The notes beneath the pieces are model-generated. The model saw only the letters and a program-made list of their open reading frames with translations, had not been told where the DNA came from and did no database searches. 64,000 bases of DNA from Candidatus Poribacteria bacterium. GTDB taxonomy: Bacteria; Poribacteria; WGA-4E; WGA-3G. Shown here in pieces: positions 8,583 to 17,373 of this stretch. Made by a program: the position numbers and the translations under genes. The stretch is from assembly GCA_022394775.1 (NCBI GenBank), contig JAGFCB010000034.1, positions 1 to 64,000 on the forward strand, read 5' to 3'. Within the stretch, counting starts at the first letter, position 1, and every line of letters begins with the position of its first letter.

Positions 8583-8611
8583 ATTATATACCATTTACCA
8601 TGGAATGTCAA
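8583..8611 (-). promoter_or_regulatory. Consensus promoter giving a leaderless Rpn-like mRNA
   Basis: Reading on the minus strand: TTGACA (8611-8606), 17-base spacer, TATAAT (8588-8583), both perfect. The ATG at 8576 begins 6 bases after the -10 box, where transcription itself should start. No ribosome binding site precedes that ATG. Confidence 0.8.
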
Positions 8612-8690
8612 AAGAAAACAGAATACTTTCGTATAAACATTTTCGCTTACGGGTTGCTCTTAATCAAGTTGAGGAAATGCGTAAGTTCAT

Positions 8691-9656
8691 TTAATTCACT
8701 TTCAAGGCATCTACGACCCGTTGTATATCCTTAGGTATCGGTGCTGAGAATGTTAAATTTTCACCTGTTATTGGATGCACAAAACCGAGCAATCGGGCAT
8801 GCAACGCCTGACGCTTGAGTTGTGCGAGGGCGTGTTTCAGCGCGCCAGTATCGGCATCGTTTATGGCGCGTTGTTCGCCTCCATAAATTGCGTCACCTAC
8901 TACAGGGTGTCCGATATGTTGCAGATGGACACGGATCTGATGGAGTCGTCCGGTTTCCAAGGTGAGTTGGAGACGCGCGAATTTGGGGTATGTCTCTAAG
9001 ACCTCATAATGTGTTACAGCGTGCCGTCCCTGATTTTCAACCGTTGTCATTCGTCTCCGATCACGGCGACTTCTTGCGATTTGGGCATCAATCGTGCCAA
9101 CGGTTTTCGCCGGGGTGCCACACACGATAGCGACATATTGGCGCGTAATGCTGTGTTTCTCAAACTGCGCGGAGAGTTCTCGATGCACAACATCTGTTTT
9201 TGCAACAACGAGAATGCCGGACGTATCCTTGTCCAGCCTGTGAACAATTCCAGGTCTTTCGACACCACCAATGCCCGATAGGTCTGTGCAGTGCGCGAGT
9301 AAAGCGTTAACCAGTGTGCCTGTATACACGCCGTTCGCTGGATGAACGAGCATACCGGCGGGTTTGTTGAGAACAAGTAAGTATTTATCTTCGTGAAGAA
9401 TGTCAAGAACAGTGTTCTCAGGTGCTATGGTGTCCAAAGGGCGCGGCGGTGGAAACGTTAAGTGTACCTTGTCGCCGTCTCGAAGGGCATGACTCGGTTG
9501 TTTCGCCACTTTGTCGTTGACAGTGACATTACCATCACGAATCAGTCGCTGCAGATAGGTCCGAGAGATGTCTTCAGTCGCACTGATGAGAAACCGATCC
9601 AAACGGATGCCGTGCTGCTCTTTTTCGATGTAGTAGACCATGGTATCATTCTTCAT
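8691..9656 (-). CDS. rluD: 23S rRNA pseudouridine synthase, RluD family
   Basis: Converts specific uridines of large-subunit rRNA to pseudouridine. Residues 11-70 form an S4 RNA-binding domain (RLDRFLISATEDISRTYLQRLI). The catalytic motif is GIVHRLDKDTSGILVV with the nucleophilic Asp, followed by RLHQIRVHLQHIGHPVVGD. The length of 321 residues is normal for RluD. The frame remains open upstream, but a perfect promoter at 9664-9692 places transcription start next to the ATG at 9656, so that start is preferred; ATG 9641 is the alternative. It is divergent from truA, another pseudouridine synthase gene. Assignment to RluD rather than another family-A member is likely, not certain. Confidence 0.85.
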   Translation of the reverse strand: MKNDTMVYYIEKEQHGIRLDRFLISATEDISRTYLQRLIRDGNVTVNDKVAKQPSHALRDGDKVHLTFPPPRPLDTIAPENTVLDILHEDKYLLVLNKPAGMLVHPANGVYTGTLVNALLAHCTDLSGIGGVERPGIVHRLDKDTSGILVVAKTDVVHRELSAQFEKHSITRQYVAIVCGTPAKTVGTIDAQIARSRRDRRRMTTVENQGRHAVTHYEVLETYPKFARLQLTLETGRLHQIRVHLQHIGHPVVGDAIYGGEQRAINDADTGALKHALAQLKRQALHARLLGFVHPITGENLTFSAPIPKDIQRVVDALKVN

Positions 9657-9663
9657 CCAAATC

Positions 9664-9692
9664 ATTATATATCTTAGTTGTGTATTTGTCAA
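9664..9692 (-). promoter_or_regulatory. Consensus promoter for rluD
   Basis: On the minus strand TTGACA (9692-9687), 17-base spacer, TATAAT (9669-9664), a perfect match. The ATG at 9656 is only 7 bases from the -10 box, so the mRNA would be leaderless or nearly so. The truA promoter lies back to back at 9706-9734. Confidence 0.8.
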
Positions 9693-9705
9693 TTTTACAA
9701 TTGAT

Positions 9706-9734
9706 TTGACACTTCTCACAGAATGTGATACGCT
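9706..9734 (+). promoter_or_regulatory. Promoter for truA
   Basis: TTGACA (9706-9711), 17-base spacer, TACGCT (9729-9734) preceded by TGA, an extended -10. It leaves a leader of about 35 bases before the ATG at 9776. Confidence 0.6.
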
Positions 9735-9775
9735 TTATGCATTAGGCTTCAGATGCCCAACGACAGGGTAACACA

Positions 9776-10552
9776 ATGCGTAATATCAAACTCGTGCTTG
9801 AATACGATGGCACGAATTACAACGGTTGGCAGATACAGCCGAACTTACCGACCGTCCAAGCCACACTCGAAAACGCGTTAACGAAACTCACAAAAACTCC
9901 GATACAGATCATTGGAGCCGGAAGGACGGATAGCGGGGTCCACGCGGAGGGACAGGTAGCGAATTTCCACACGACATCCGAGATGCCACCCACTGCTTTT
10001 CAGAAAGGGCTTAACGCTACGATGCCTAAGGATATCGTTGTCTGTTCCGCAACAGAAGTGTCTCCTGAGTTTCATGCGCGTTTCAGTGCCACAAGTCGGC
10101 GGTATCGGTACACGATTTTGAATCGAGAATATCCGAGCGCACTTTCGCGACAGACAAGTTACTTTTTTCCGGCAGAAATTGGGGTCAAGCAGGTAAACGA
10201 CCTTTGCCAAATATTAGTTGGCAAACACGACTTTTCTTCTTTCCAAAAGATGGGAAGTGATCGGAAAAATCCTGTCTGTGAAATTTATGAGATACATTGG
10301 CGGAAAAAAGATCCGTACGTCTATTTTGAAATCGAAGCGGATTCGTTTCTACGGGGTATGGTTCGCGCCATCACAGGTACTGTCCTAACTTTTAATCGCA
10401 AGTTTTTGCTTGCAAGCGGCGGAAAAAATATGAAATATCCGGATGCTGACACGCAACTTCGCCGGATTTTAGAAGCCAAAGATCGAGCCGCAGCCGGGAT
10501 GTCAGCACCTGCACATGGGTTATCACTCATTTGCGTCAAATATTCCATATAG
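9776..10552 (+). CDS. truA: tRNA pseudouridine synthase A
   Basis: Makes pseudouridine at positions 38-40 of tRNA anticodon stems. The catalytic Asp is D52 in GAGRTDSGVHAEGQ; other family signatures are LEYDGTNYNGWQ at the N-terminus, RRYRYTI, KHDFSSFQ and FLRGMVRAI. The length of 258 residues is normal. There is a short insert near residues 208-228 (FLLASGGKNMKYPDAD) relative to the common TruA form. It reads away from rluD from a shared promoter region and is followed by an inverted-repeat element. Confidence 0.95.
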   Translation: MRNIKLVLEYDGTNYNGWQIQPNLPTVQATLENALTKLTKTPIQIIGAGRTDSGVHAEGQVANFHTTSEMPPTAFQKGLNATMPKDIVVCSATEVSPEFHARFSATSRRYRYTILNREYPSALSRQTSYFFPAEIGVKQVNDLCQILVGKHDFSSFQKMGSDRKNPVCEIYEIHWRKKDPYVYFEIEADSFLRGMVRAITGTVLTFNRKFLLASGGKNMKYPDADTQLRRILEAKDRAAAGMSAPAHGLSLICVKYSI

Positions 10553-10647
10553 TTGTCAGCGGATTAGCCATTAGCCATCAGTCATCAGCAAAGACGTAAG
10601 CGTTACAATGCTGAGCGCCGATAGCCGATGACTGATAACTGACAACT
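10551..10647. repeat. Miniature inverted-repeat element, AGTTGTCAGT family
   Basis: Ends AGTTGTCAGC (10551-10560) and ACTGACAACT (10638-10647). The interior has GCCATTAGCCATCAGTCATCAG units and their inverted copy. The left end overlaps the stop of truA by two bases, and the right end is 17 bases before the next start. Confidence 0.75.
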
Positions 10648-10664
10648 ACTTAAAAGGAGTTTGT

Positions 10665-11678
10665 ATGAACTACAGCCAAGTCTTGAATGAATTGGAAACT
10701 TTAGTCAACGAAACCTTTGGGCTTTGGGAACATAACCGGGTCGGCTTCCAATGGCGACACTATACCTGGAACCACACTATGCGTGTACGTGCGACAAGTA
10801 TGGAACTCGGTAGACGGGAAGGCGGCGACGTGAAACTACTTGAAGTTGCCGGGACCCTGCACGACATCACGAAACGATATGACGGTGATTTTAAGACCGA
10901 CGCGGAAGGAAAACGGGTCTTCACTCCTGATGGTTTCTGGTTAAACGAGACGCTTACGCCTGCGGGTCAGAACGTCGTTACCGAACTTTACAACAAGCAT
11001 AATCTCCACGGTAAGGTCCATCACGAATCCGGGGCAGTTATTACTGAGAATATCTTGGCGATGTACGACTTTGAACCGGCTTTTGTAGAAGCTGCGACCG
11101 CTGTTGTCTTCGCACATCTGAAGCCTACGAACCTCACAGACGAGAATTTTAAACTGCTCTACAACAGAATCGAAAACCAGATTCTCTATGACGCTGATAC
11201 TATGGATCCGAACGTCGGTTATACCGGTTTTTTCCGGAACATTCACATCCACGCTTACTTCGCACTTCAACGCGGAAACTTTGATTTAGAAGATTATGTG
11301 CGGAACCTGCCGCGCTGGATTAACTCCAAACAGGAATTCGTTGACAAACTTCTAACCGAATCCTCTCGTGAACTTGCGCAAGAGCGACAGGACAGGAATC
11401 AGCAGCTTTTCTTGCAAATGGTAGATGAATTAGACGATATGGAGATCAATCGGAAATACGGACTGCTCGGTGTCATTGACTATTTCGTGAGCGTAAACGA
11501 AGATCCGCATTTCCTGAATCAACTTGATTACCTGACAAACGAGTGGCTTCCGCAAAGGAAACAATGGCTTGCAGAAGAGGAGAAAGACGCATCCGCACGC
11601 GATCGCGCCCAAGCGGCTATTGATCGGGTTGACGATTTCCTGACAAAAATGATCCGTGAAAGCAAAGGAGAAATTTAA
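10665..11678 (+). CDS. HD-domain metal-dependent phosphohydrolase-like protein
   Basis: A 337-residue cytosolic protein. Metal ligands of an HD domain are visible: His in the WNHTMRVRATS helix near residue 38, the HD pair in VAGTLHDITKRY near 68-69, His residues in HHESGAVI near 125, and Asp in YDADTMDPNVGY near 180. The C-terminal 130 residues are helical and charged with no recognised domain. AAGGAG sits 5-10 bases before the ATG. The PhyH gene begins 14 bases after its stop, so the two are co-transcribed. HD enzymes hydrolyse phosphoesters, but some act as di-iron oxygenases; the substrate here is unknown. Confidence 0.75.
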   Translation: MNYSQVLNELETLVNETFGLWEHNRVGFQWRHYTWNHTMRVRATSMELGRREGGDVKLLEVAGTLHDITKRYDGDFKTDAEGKRVFTPDGFWLNETLTPAGQNVVTELYNKHNLHGKVHHESGAVITENILAMYDFEPAFVEAATAVVFAHLKPTNLTDENFKLLYNRIENQILYDADTMDPNVGYTGFFRNIHIHAYFALQRGNFDLEDYVRNLPRWINSKQEFVDKLLTESSRELAQERQDRNQQLFLQMVDELDDMEINRKYGLLGVIDYFVSVNEDPHFLNQLDYLTNEWLPQRKQWLAEEEKDASARDRAQAAIDRVDDFLTKMIRESKGEI

Positions 11679-11692
11679 GAAGGAGCATCTTT

Positions 11693-12556
11693 ATGAACAG
11701 CCTAGCAACAGCCGAACAGACAGACATGATCCAAATCCCGTATCCTGAAGACCTCTACCACTTTGATACGGCTGCTGAAGGTATCTCTGGTGGGTTTCCC
11801 GCCGTAACTGAAGCAGATATCGAATATTTTCATCAGCACGGCTATCTCGTCATTAACGATGCATTTAGTGCGCCTGAAGTTGAGGATGCATTGGCAGGTA
11901 TGGTTCACCTCATGGATGGAAACGATCCCGACTTCCGTGCAATCCAGTTTGAACCGAAACTTGTCAAAGAGAAAGACGAAAGAGAAGACGAAGAACGTCG
12001 TGATGCCATCAGAAAAATCTTCGGGTTCGTAGATTACGAGCAACGTCTGAACGCGATGGCAGCCCATTCAGGATTGCTCGGTGTGCTCGAGCAGATTATG
12101 GGAGATACGCCTGAATTGTTTCAAGATATGGCACTCGTCAAACCGCCGCGTCACGGGTCGGAAAAGCCGTGGCATCAGGATTGTGCTTATTTTAACCTAC
12201 CTGAAGGCACAACCGTTGTCGGCGTATGGATTGCTTTGGATGAAGCGACCCCTGAAAACGGATGCCTGCATATCATCCCCGGTTCGCATATCGAGGGACC
12301 GATGATCCATTTCAAACGCCGAGATTGGCAGATTTGCGACACAGATGTACCAGTCGCGCGTGATACAATGGTGCCGCTGAAGCCGGGTGGCTGTCTCTTC
12401 TGGCATGGGTTGACGCATCATGGGAGTCCAGTCAATCAGTCTGAGCAGCGGCGGCGTGCGCTGCAGTTTCATTACAAACCTGCGAGTGCTGGCGAAGTCA
12501 CAACGCAAGAACGACTGTCAGTTTATGGCAGTGATGGGAAAGATGTAGATTGCTAA
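11693..12556 (+). CDS. Phytanoyl-CoA dioxygenase (PhyH) family oxygenase, operon with HD protein
   Basis: A predicted Fe(II)/2-oxoglutarate oxygenase of 287 residues. Iron ligands H161 and D163 lie in KPWHQDCAYFNLP; the distal His is 242 or 243 in GLTHHGSPVNQS, with Arg 253-255 as the likely 2-oxoglutarate binder. The middle block VVGVWIALDEATPENGCLHIIPGSH is highly typical of the family. AAGGAG precedes the ATG. It follows the HD-domain gene by 14 bases, a linkage that recalls PhnY/PhnZ phosphonate degradation, although the HD partner here is much longer than PhnZ. The true substrate is not evident. Confidence 0.88.
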   Translation: MNSLATAEQTDMIQIPYPEDLYHFDTAAEGISGGFPAVTEADIEYFHQHGYLVINDAFSAPEVEDALAGMVHLMDGNDPDFRAIQFEPKLVKEKDEREDEERRDAIRKIFGFVDYEQRLNAMAAHSGLLGVLEQIMGDTPELFQDMALVKPPRHGSEKPWHQDCAYFNLPEGTTVVGVWIALDEATPENGCLHIIPGSHIEGPMIHFKRRDWQICDTDVPVARDTMVPLKPGGCLFWHGLTHHGSPVNQSEQRRRALQFHYKPASAGEVTTQERLSVYGSDGKDVDC

Positions 12557-12559
12557 GCA

Positions 12560-12628
12560 ATGGCTGTCAGCCATCGGCTATCGGCGATCGTTCTTTATTG
12601 ACCACCGATAGCCGACAACCGACAACTA
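12560..12628. repeat. Miniature inverted-repeat element between convergent genes
   Basis: ATGGCTGTCAGCCATCGGC and CCATCGGCTATCGG are mirrored by CCGATAGCCGACAAC and GACAACT near 12606-12628. It is a shorter member of the AGTTGTCAGT family. The hairpin lies between the PhyH stop and the convergent oxidoreductase stop at 12637 and could act as a bidirectional terminator. Confidence 0.6.
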
Positions 12629-12636
12629 TTGATCTA

Positions 12637-13686
12637 CTATTTCTGTTCTGGGAACGGGGCACGGATGTCGTAACGTCCTTCAACAAACACGGGTAACTTA
12701 CCGCCCTCAACCAATAGGTCAAGCGGGTTCGGACGCGTTGTTAAGGGGAAGGTTACGACGTCCTGAATGCGCAACGATTCGTAAATTGCCATCAGGATTT
12801 CTATCGTGCAAAGCCCGTGTTTGCCGGCGTTTCGGTGTTCATCAATATCGCCTTCGATCCAAGCCAACATCTCTGTAAATTGATTCGGTTCGCTTTGGCG
12901 GGGTTCGATTGTCTGCCACCCAGCGGCTTTGCTATTCAAGAGTTCAATCGTGCCATCGCCACCCCGGCGCAGCTGCCCATCATCGCCATAAACCGCATCG
13001 CCTCGGAGTCCGGGTTCCGGTAAATCGCTTTCGTAGATACCGCGGATACCGCCTTCGAAGCAAATTTCCGCCATGCAAAGGTCTTCGGTCCGCACACGGC
13101 GTTCCCAACGGTCGGTTTTCCGTGCTGCCTGACCAATGAGCCATAACGGATCTGGATCGCCGAGGATAAAACGCATTTCGTCAACTTCATGCGTTCCACG
13201 ATTGAGTAATCCGTGTCCATCGCGACGGAGCATCGCTTGCGGCTGACCGATCGCGCCTTCTTGGATAAGCCGTCGTGCTTCGCAGTTCTGCGAACTGAAC
13301 CGCCGTTGATGTCCAACAACTAATTTCACGTCGTGTTTATCACATGCCTCCATCATGTCTTGTGCATCGCCGACGGAAGCTGCCATCGGTTTCTCGGTAA
13401 TAACACCTAAGACCCCGTTTTCAGCAGCGGCGATCGTCGGTTCGGCACGCACGCTCTGCCATGTAGTGATACTGACGATGTCTAAATCCTCTTTTTCGCA
13501 CATTTCACCGAAATCAGCATAATGCGTTGGAAGTGAAAACTCTTCAGCGAATTTTGCGGCGGATGCTTCGCTGATGTCTGAAGCTGTAACTACTTCAGCA
13601 CGACCCGTATTCGTCCAATTATTTGCATGCGAACGTCCCATGCCACCGCATCCAATAATTCCGACGCGATATGTTTTATCTGCCAT
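12637..13686 (-). CDS. Gfo/Idh/MocA family oxidoreductase
   Basis: An NAD(P)-dependent dehydrogenase of 349 residues, probably on a sugar or inositol-like substrate. The N-terminal Rossmann fold is shown by YRVGIIGCGGMGRSHANN, and the family EKP motif by GVITEKPMAAS, whose Lys takes part in catalysis. RGTHEVDEMRFILGDPD is the typical second-domain start, with the conserved His. The start is placed at 13686 (MADKTYRV) after GGAAAGG; a further ATG 12 codons upstream lacks support and lies by a repeat. It is convergent with the PhyH gene. Such oxidoreductases are abundant in polysaccharide-degrading bacteria. Confidence 0.88.
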   Translation of the reverse strand: MADKTYRVGIIGCGGMGRSHANNWTNTGRAEVVTASDISEASAAKFAEEFSLPTHYADFGEMCEKEDLDIVSITTWQSVRAEPTIAAAENGVLGVITEKPMAASVGDAQDMMEACDKHDVKLVVGHQRRFSSQNCEARRLIQEGAIGQPQAMLRRDGHGLLNRGTHEVDEMRFILGDPDPLWLIGQAARKTDRWERRVRTEDLCMAEICFEGGIRGIYESDLPEPGLRGDAVYGDDGQLRRGGDGTIELLNSKAAGWQTIEPRQSEPNQFTEMLAWIEGDIDEHRNAGKHGLCTIEILMAIYESLRIQDVVTFPLTTRPNPLDLLVEGGKLPVFVEGRYDIRAPFPEQK

Positions 13687-13706
13687 CTGTTTTACCTTTC
13701 CGTAAT

Positions 13707-13746
13707 AGGACTTATGACGCACTGCAGTGGGAGCTGCGTAAATCCT
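13707..13746. repeat. Minimal AGGACTTACGCA-family inverted repeat
   Basis: AGGACTTATGACGCA at the left and TGCGTAAATCCT at the right are inverted copies around CTGCAG. Larger relatives with the same ends are at 18736-18825, 23498-23556, 25424-25553 and, half only, 56302-56370. Confidence 0.7.
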
Positions 13747-13975
13747 ACGTAATTAAAATTGTGAAACTGAAATCAAAATATTACCAAAAATTGTCCTGCA
13801 ACGCAAGCAAATTCTGGGAAAACAGATAACATGTGTCTATTTTGACACAATTTTTTAAACCCAAAAACCTTGTAACGTCTAAGTTTGTAACAGGTATCCA
13901 ATTGGCATCGTTTATGCTATAGAGTAAAATAAAAATCCATCTATCCTGTGCTAAAGATTTGTAAGGAGACGGAAA

Positions 13976-15241
13976 ATGGAAAGATTAATAATCAAAGGCG
14001 GAACGAGACTTGAAGGGACCATCCCTGTGAGTGGATGCAAAAACGCGGTGCTTCCAATCGCGGTCGCTGCTGCGATCCTTGGAGACGGTGTCAGTGTGCT
14101 CCATAACGTCCCGAACCTAACAGATGTCAGGACGCTGCGTGCTGTATTAGAAGGTCTTGGTGCTACAATAAAACTCAAAGATTCCACACTCTATATCGAA
14201 CCAATAAACCACTTGGAATATGAGGCACCTTATGATCTCGTGCGCAAAATGCGTGCGTCTATCTACGTTCTGGGGCCACTTGTTGCTAAGCTTGGAAAAG
14301 CGAAGGTATCGTTTCCTGGCGGCTGCGCAATCGGTCCACGCCCGATTGACTTACACATTCGCGGTTTAGAGCATTTGGGCGCGGAAGTGACGGTGGAAAA
14401 AGGATATATTTATGCGCAAGCGGAGCGTTTAGTTGGCACTGAGATGTATCTTACTGGGCAATATGGACCCAGCGTCGGGGCAACGGCAAACATAATGATG
14501 GCGGCTACGCTTTCCCAAGGTACAACTGTCATCCGCGGTGCGGCGTGCGAACCGCATATCTCTGACCTCGCACGATTCCTCAATACAATGGGTGCGGATA
14601 TTGAAGGGATCGGTACATCTGTCCTAACGATTCGCGGTGTTAAGCAGCTGCGTGGCACCGAATATACCGTTATATCAGATGATATTGAGGCGGGGACTTT
14701 TATTGTCGCTGGTGCTATTACCCGAGGCGATGTTTACGTCAAAGGGATTACGCCGCAACAAATTCCTGCTATTTCGGAGAAGATTGTTGAAGCTGGCGTT
14801 GAATTGGACTGGGATGACAAAGGTGTCCGCGTCACAACGCCACGAGAGATAAAAGGCATTGATATCTCTACCGCGCCTTTTCCCGGTTTTCCGACGGATA
14901 TGCAGGCACAGATCATGGGGATGCTCTGTCTCGCATCAGGAACGAGTATCATCAACGAAAATGTGCATACAGATCGATTTATCCATACAGCGGAGTTGAA
15001 TCGGATGGGCGCTGATATTACGGTTGATGGTGGTAAAGCGATTATCAATGGTGTGCCGAACCTGAGTGGCGCGCCTGTGATGGCATCTGATTTACGTGCT
15101 GGGGCTGTACTCGTTGCAGCCGGTATGGCAGCGTCAGGTGAAACCGTTCTTTCGCGGGTCTATCATCTCGACCGTGGATATGAGTCTATAGAGAAAAAAC
15201 TTAACAATGTCGGTGCGAATATTACGAGAGTCAAAGATTAA
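13976..15241 (+). CDS. murA: UDP-N-acetylglucosamine 1-carboxyvinyltransferase
   Basis: First committed step of peptidoglycan synthesis: adds enolpyruvate from PEP to UDP-GlcNAc in the cytosol. K22 in VSGCKNAVLP and the reactive Cys C117 in FPGGCAIGPRPIDLH are both present, so it should be fosfomycin-sensitive in principle. Other signatures are GPSVGATANIMM and FPTDMQAQ. The 421-residue length is normal. AAGGAG lies 7 bases before the ATG. hisD follows 36 bases downstream, an association of cell-wall and histidine genes without mechanistic meaning. The presence of murA implies a peptidoglycan wall. Confidence 0.96.
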   Translation: MERLIIKGGTRLEGTIPVSGCKNAVLPIAVAAAILGDGVSVLHNVPNLTDVRTLRAVLEGLGATIKLKDSTLYIEPINHLEYEAPYDLVRKMRASIYVLGPLVAKLGKAKVSFPGGCAIGPRPIDLHIRGLEHLGAEVTVEKGYIYAQAERLVGTEMYLTGQYGPSVGATANIMMAATLSQGTTVIRGAACEPHISDLARFLNTMGADIEGIGTSVLTIRGVKQLRGTEYTVISDDIEAGTFIVAGAITRGDVYVKGITPQQIPAISEKIVEAGVELDWDDKGVRVTTPREIKGIDISTAPFPGFPTDMQAQIMGMLCLASGTSIINENVHTDRFIHTAELNRMGADITVDGGKAIINGVPNLSGAPVMASDLRAGAVLVAAGMAASGETVLSRVYHLDRGYESIEKKLNNVGANITRVKD

Positions 15242-15277
15242 TCACTTCGGAAAATAGAAAGGATAGGTTATTCAAGG

Positions 15278-16576
15278 ATGTTGCAAATTGTTCAGACCCG
15301 GACCCCGGAGGCTGATACTTTCCTCTCAAAGTTGAAAGCACGCGGTAAATTGGAAGATGAAAGTATCTTGAAAACAGTCCATCGCACTTTGAGCGATGTG
15401 CAAGCCGAAGGCGATAAAGCTGTTGTACGATATACTCGTAAGTTAGATGCTCCCCGTATCTCCGCCAAAGAGCTGAAGGTATCAAGAGAAGAAATTGGGA
15501 ACGCCTATTTAGAAGTCACCGACGAATATATTGCGGCAATTACGCACGCCCGAACCAACATTGAACGATTTCACCAAAAGCAGCTGCGGACTTCCTGGAT
15601 GTCAACTGAAGCAAATGGCGTAGTGCTCGGACAGTTGATTCGTCCTTTGAAGCGCATCGGGGTTTGTGTGCCATCTGTTAGCCAGCTTTTGGTCTCTTCT
15701 TTATTGATGGCCGTGCTCCCGGCTACAGTCGCTGGTGTGAAAGAAATAGCCGTCTGTACTGCCCCAATGCGCAACCGGAATATCAATCCCTATATGCTCG
15801 TTGCTGCAGCGGAATGCGGCATTCAAGAAATCTACAAATGTGGCGGGGCACAAGCCGTCGCAGCGATGGCGTATGGGACCGACACTATCCCACCTGTCGA
15901 TAAAATTGTGGGGCCCGGGAATCTCTATGTACAATTTGCAAAAAAAGAGGTTTATGGACACGTTGACATAGACAAATTGGCAGGTCCAAGCGAAATTCTT
16001 GTTATCGCTGATAACACAGCTGACCCAGATTATGTCGCTGCCGATCTCATCTCACAAGCTGAACATGGTCCCGAGTGTGCTGCGATCCTTGTTACCACCT
16101 CATTCGGGTTCGCTGAACAGGTCAAAACCGCTATTGAGGTACAAGGTAAATCCTTACCTCGCCACGATCTTTTGACCCAAGCATTTGAAAACTATGGTGT
16201 TGCTTTTGTCACTCCCAATACTGCTGAAGCTGTAGCTTTCGCAAATGAAATTGCCCCGGAACACCTCGAACTCCACGTAGAGAATCCTATGGACTGGCTT
16301 GGAGAGGTCGAAAATGCTGGAGCTATCTTCATCGGGGCTTACTCTCCAGAAGCAGTGGGAGATTACATTGCCGGGCCCAACGCAATTCTACCAACGGGTA
16401 CCGCACCACGCTACGCCTCACCCCTAAACATTGACGATTTTCTCAAGAAAACAAGCCTTGTCTCTTATACCAAGACTGCCTTGGCGGAAGTCACACCGTC
16501 CGTTGTCAAACTCGCGGAGGTAGAAGGACTTGAGGGACACGCCGCTTCCTTGAAAATCCGATTTGAAGAAGATTAA
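15278..16576 (+). CDS. hisD: Histidinol dehydrogenase
   Basis: Catalyses the last two steps of histidine synthesis, histidinol to histidine via histidinal, with NAD+ and zinc. The family signatures are KIVGPGNLYVQFAKKEV, DKLAGPSEILVIAD, DLISQAEHGPECAAI (zinc ligands Gln and His) and NEIAPEHLELHVE, whose Glu-His pair acts as base. GAYSPEAVGDYIAGPNAILPTG lies at the dimer site. The 432-residue length is normal. The neighbouring genes are murA and a DUF1028 gene; hisC is separate at 35164-36252. Confidence 0.95.
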   Translation: MLQIVQTRTPEADTFLSKLKARGKLEDESILKTVHRTLSDVQAEGDKAVVRYTRKLDAPRISAKELKVSREEIGNAYLEVTDEYIAAITHARTNIERFHQKQLRTSWMSTEANGVVLGQLIRPLKRIGVCVPSVSQLLVSSLLMAVLPATVAGVKEIAVCTAPMRNRNINPYMLVAAAECGIQEIYKCGGAQAVAAMAYGTDTIPPVDKIVGPGNLYVQFAKKEVYGHVDIDKLAGPSEILVIADNTADPDYVAADLISQAEHGPECAAILVTTSFGFAEQVKTAIEVQGKSLPRHDLLTQAFENYGVAFVTPNTAEAVAFANEIAPEHLELHVENPMDWLGEVENAGAIFIGAYSPEAVGDYIAGPNAILPTGTAPRYASPLNIDDFLKKTSLVSYTKTALAEVTPSVVKLAEVEGLEGHAASLKIRFEED

Positions 16577-16600
16577 CCTGATACCCCGGAAACACAACAG

Positions 16601-17311
16601 ATGTTTTTGATACCACTCAGTCTATTATTCCATCTCTCTGGTCCCAATACGCCAATAGAGAAACCTGATCTACCCCCTGTCGCGACGTTTTCGGTTGTCG
16701 GATATGATCCGAAAACGGGTGCCCTTGGTATTGCTGTCCAATCCAAATTTTTCGCTGTTGGATCGGTTGTACCGTGGGCGGAGGCTGGGGTTGGAGCCAT
16801 TGCGACGCAATCTTGGGCAAACACAACATACGGGCCCAAAGGCTTAAAACTCCTCAAAAGTGGACTTTCGGCAGAACAGGTCTTGCAACGTCTCATCGCC
16901 GACGACCCAGGACGCGCAACCCGGCAGGTCGGTATCGTCGATGCGAAAGGAAACGTCGCTAACTACACTGGCGATGAATGTAACGCTTGGGCAGGTGCCG
17001 TTTCCGGTGAACACTATACCGCTCAAGGCAATATCCTCGCCGGTGAAACCGTTGTTAAAGCGATGGGTAAAGCCTATGAGGAAACGGATGGTGAACTCGC
17101 TGACAAATTAATGGCAGCACTCTTCGCTGGGCAGAAGGTTGGAGGCGACACGCGTGGACAGCAATCTGCTGCACTACTCGTCGTTCAAGAGAATCGCGGG
17201 TATGGCGGTTTCAATGACCGGTACATTGATCTGCGCGTCGATGACGCTGAGGAACCGATTGAAGAACTTCAACGGTTATTGGAGATTCACAAGGAATGGG
17301 TGCCTCGGTAG
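16601..17311 (+). CDS. DUF1028 family protein
   Basis: A 236-residue protein. After a hydrophobic first 12 residues, ATFSVVGYDPKTGALGIAVQSKFFAVG and AEAGVGAIATQSWANTTYG are the hallmark blocks of DUF1028, a family with an Ntn-hydrolase-like fold. Later blocks RQVGIVDAKGNVANYTG and GEHYTAQGNILAG also fit. The C-terminal NDRYIDLRVDDAEEPIEELQ segment is standard. The enzymatic role is not established for the family. The start is 24 bases after hisD, so it is probably co-transcribed. Confidence 0.88.
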   Translation: MFLIPLSLLFHLSGPNTPIEKPDLPPVATFSVVGYDPKTGALGIAVQSKFFAVGSVVPWAEAGVGAIATQSWANTTYGPKGLKLLKSGLSAEQVLQRLIADDPGRATRQVGIVDAKGNVANYTGDECNAWAGAVSGEHYTAQGNILAGETVVKAMGKAYEETDGELADKLMAALFAGQKVGGDTRGQQSAALLVVQENRGYGGFNDRYIDLRVDDAEEPIEELQRLLEIHKEWVPR

Positions 17312-17373
17312 ATGCCATCGTCAGCGATTGGGTGTGTGGCATCAGATTGTACTGTACCCTTCGGCGGGTAGAA

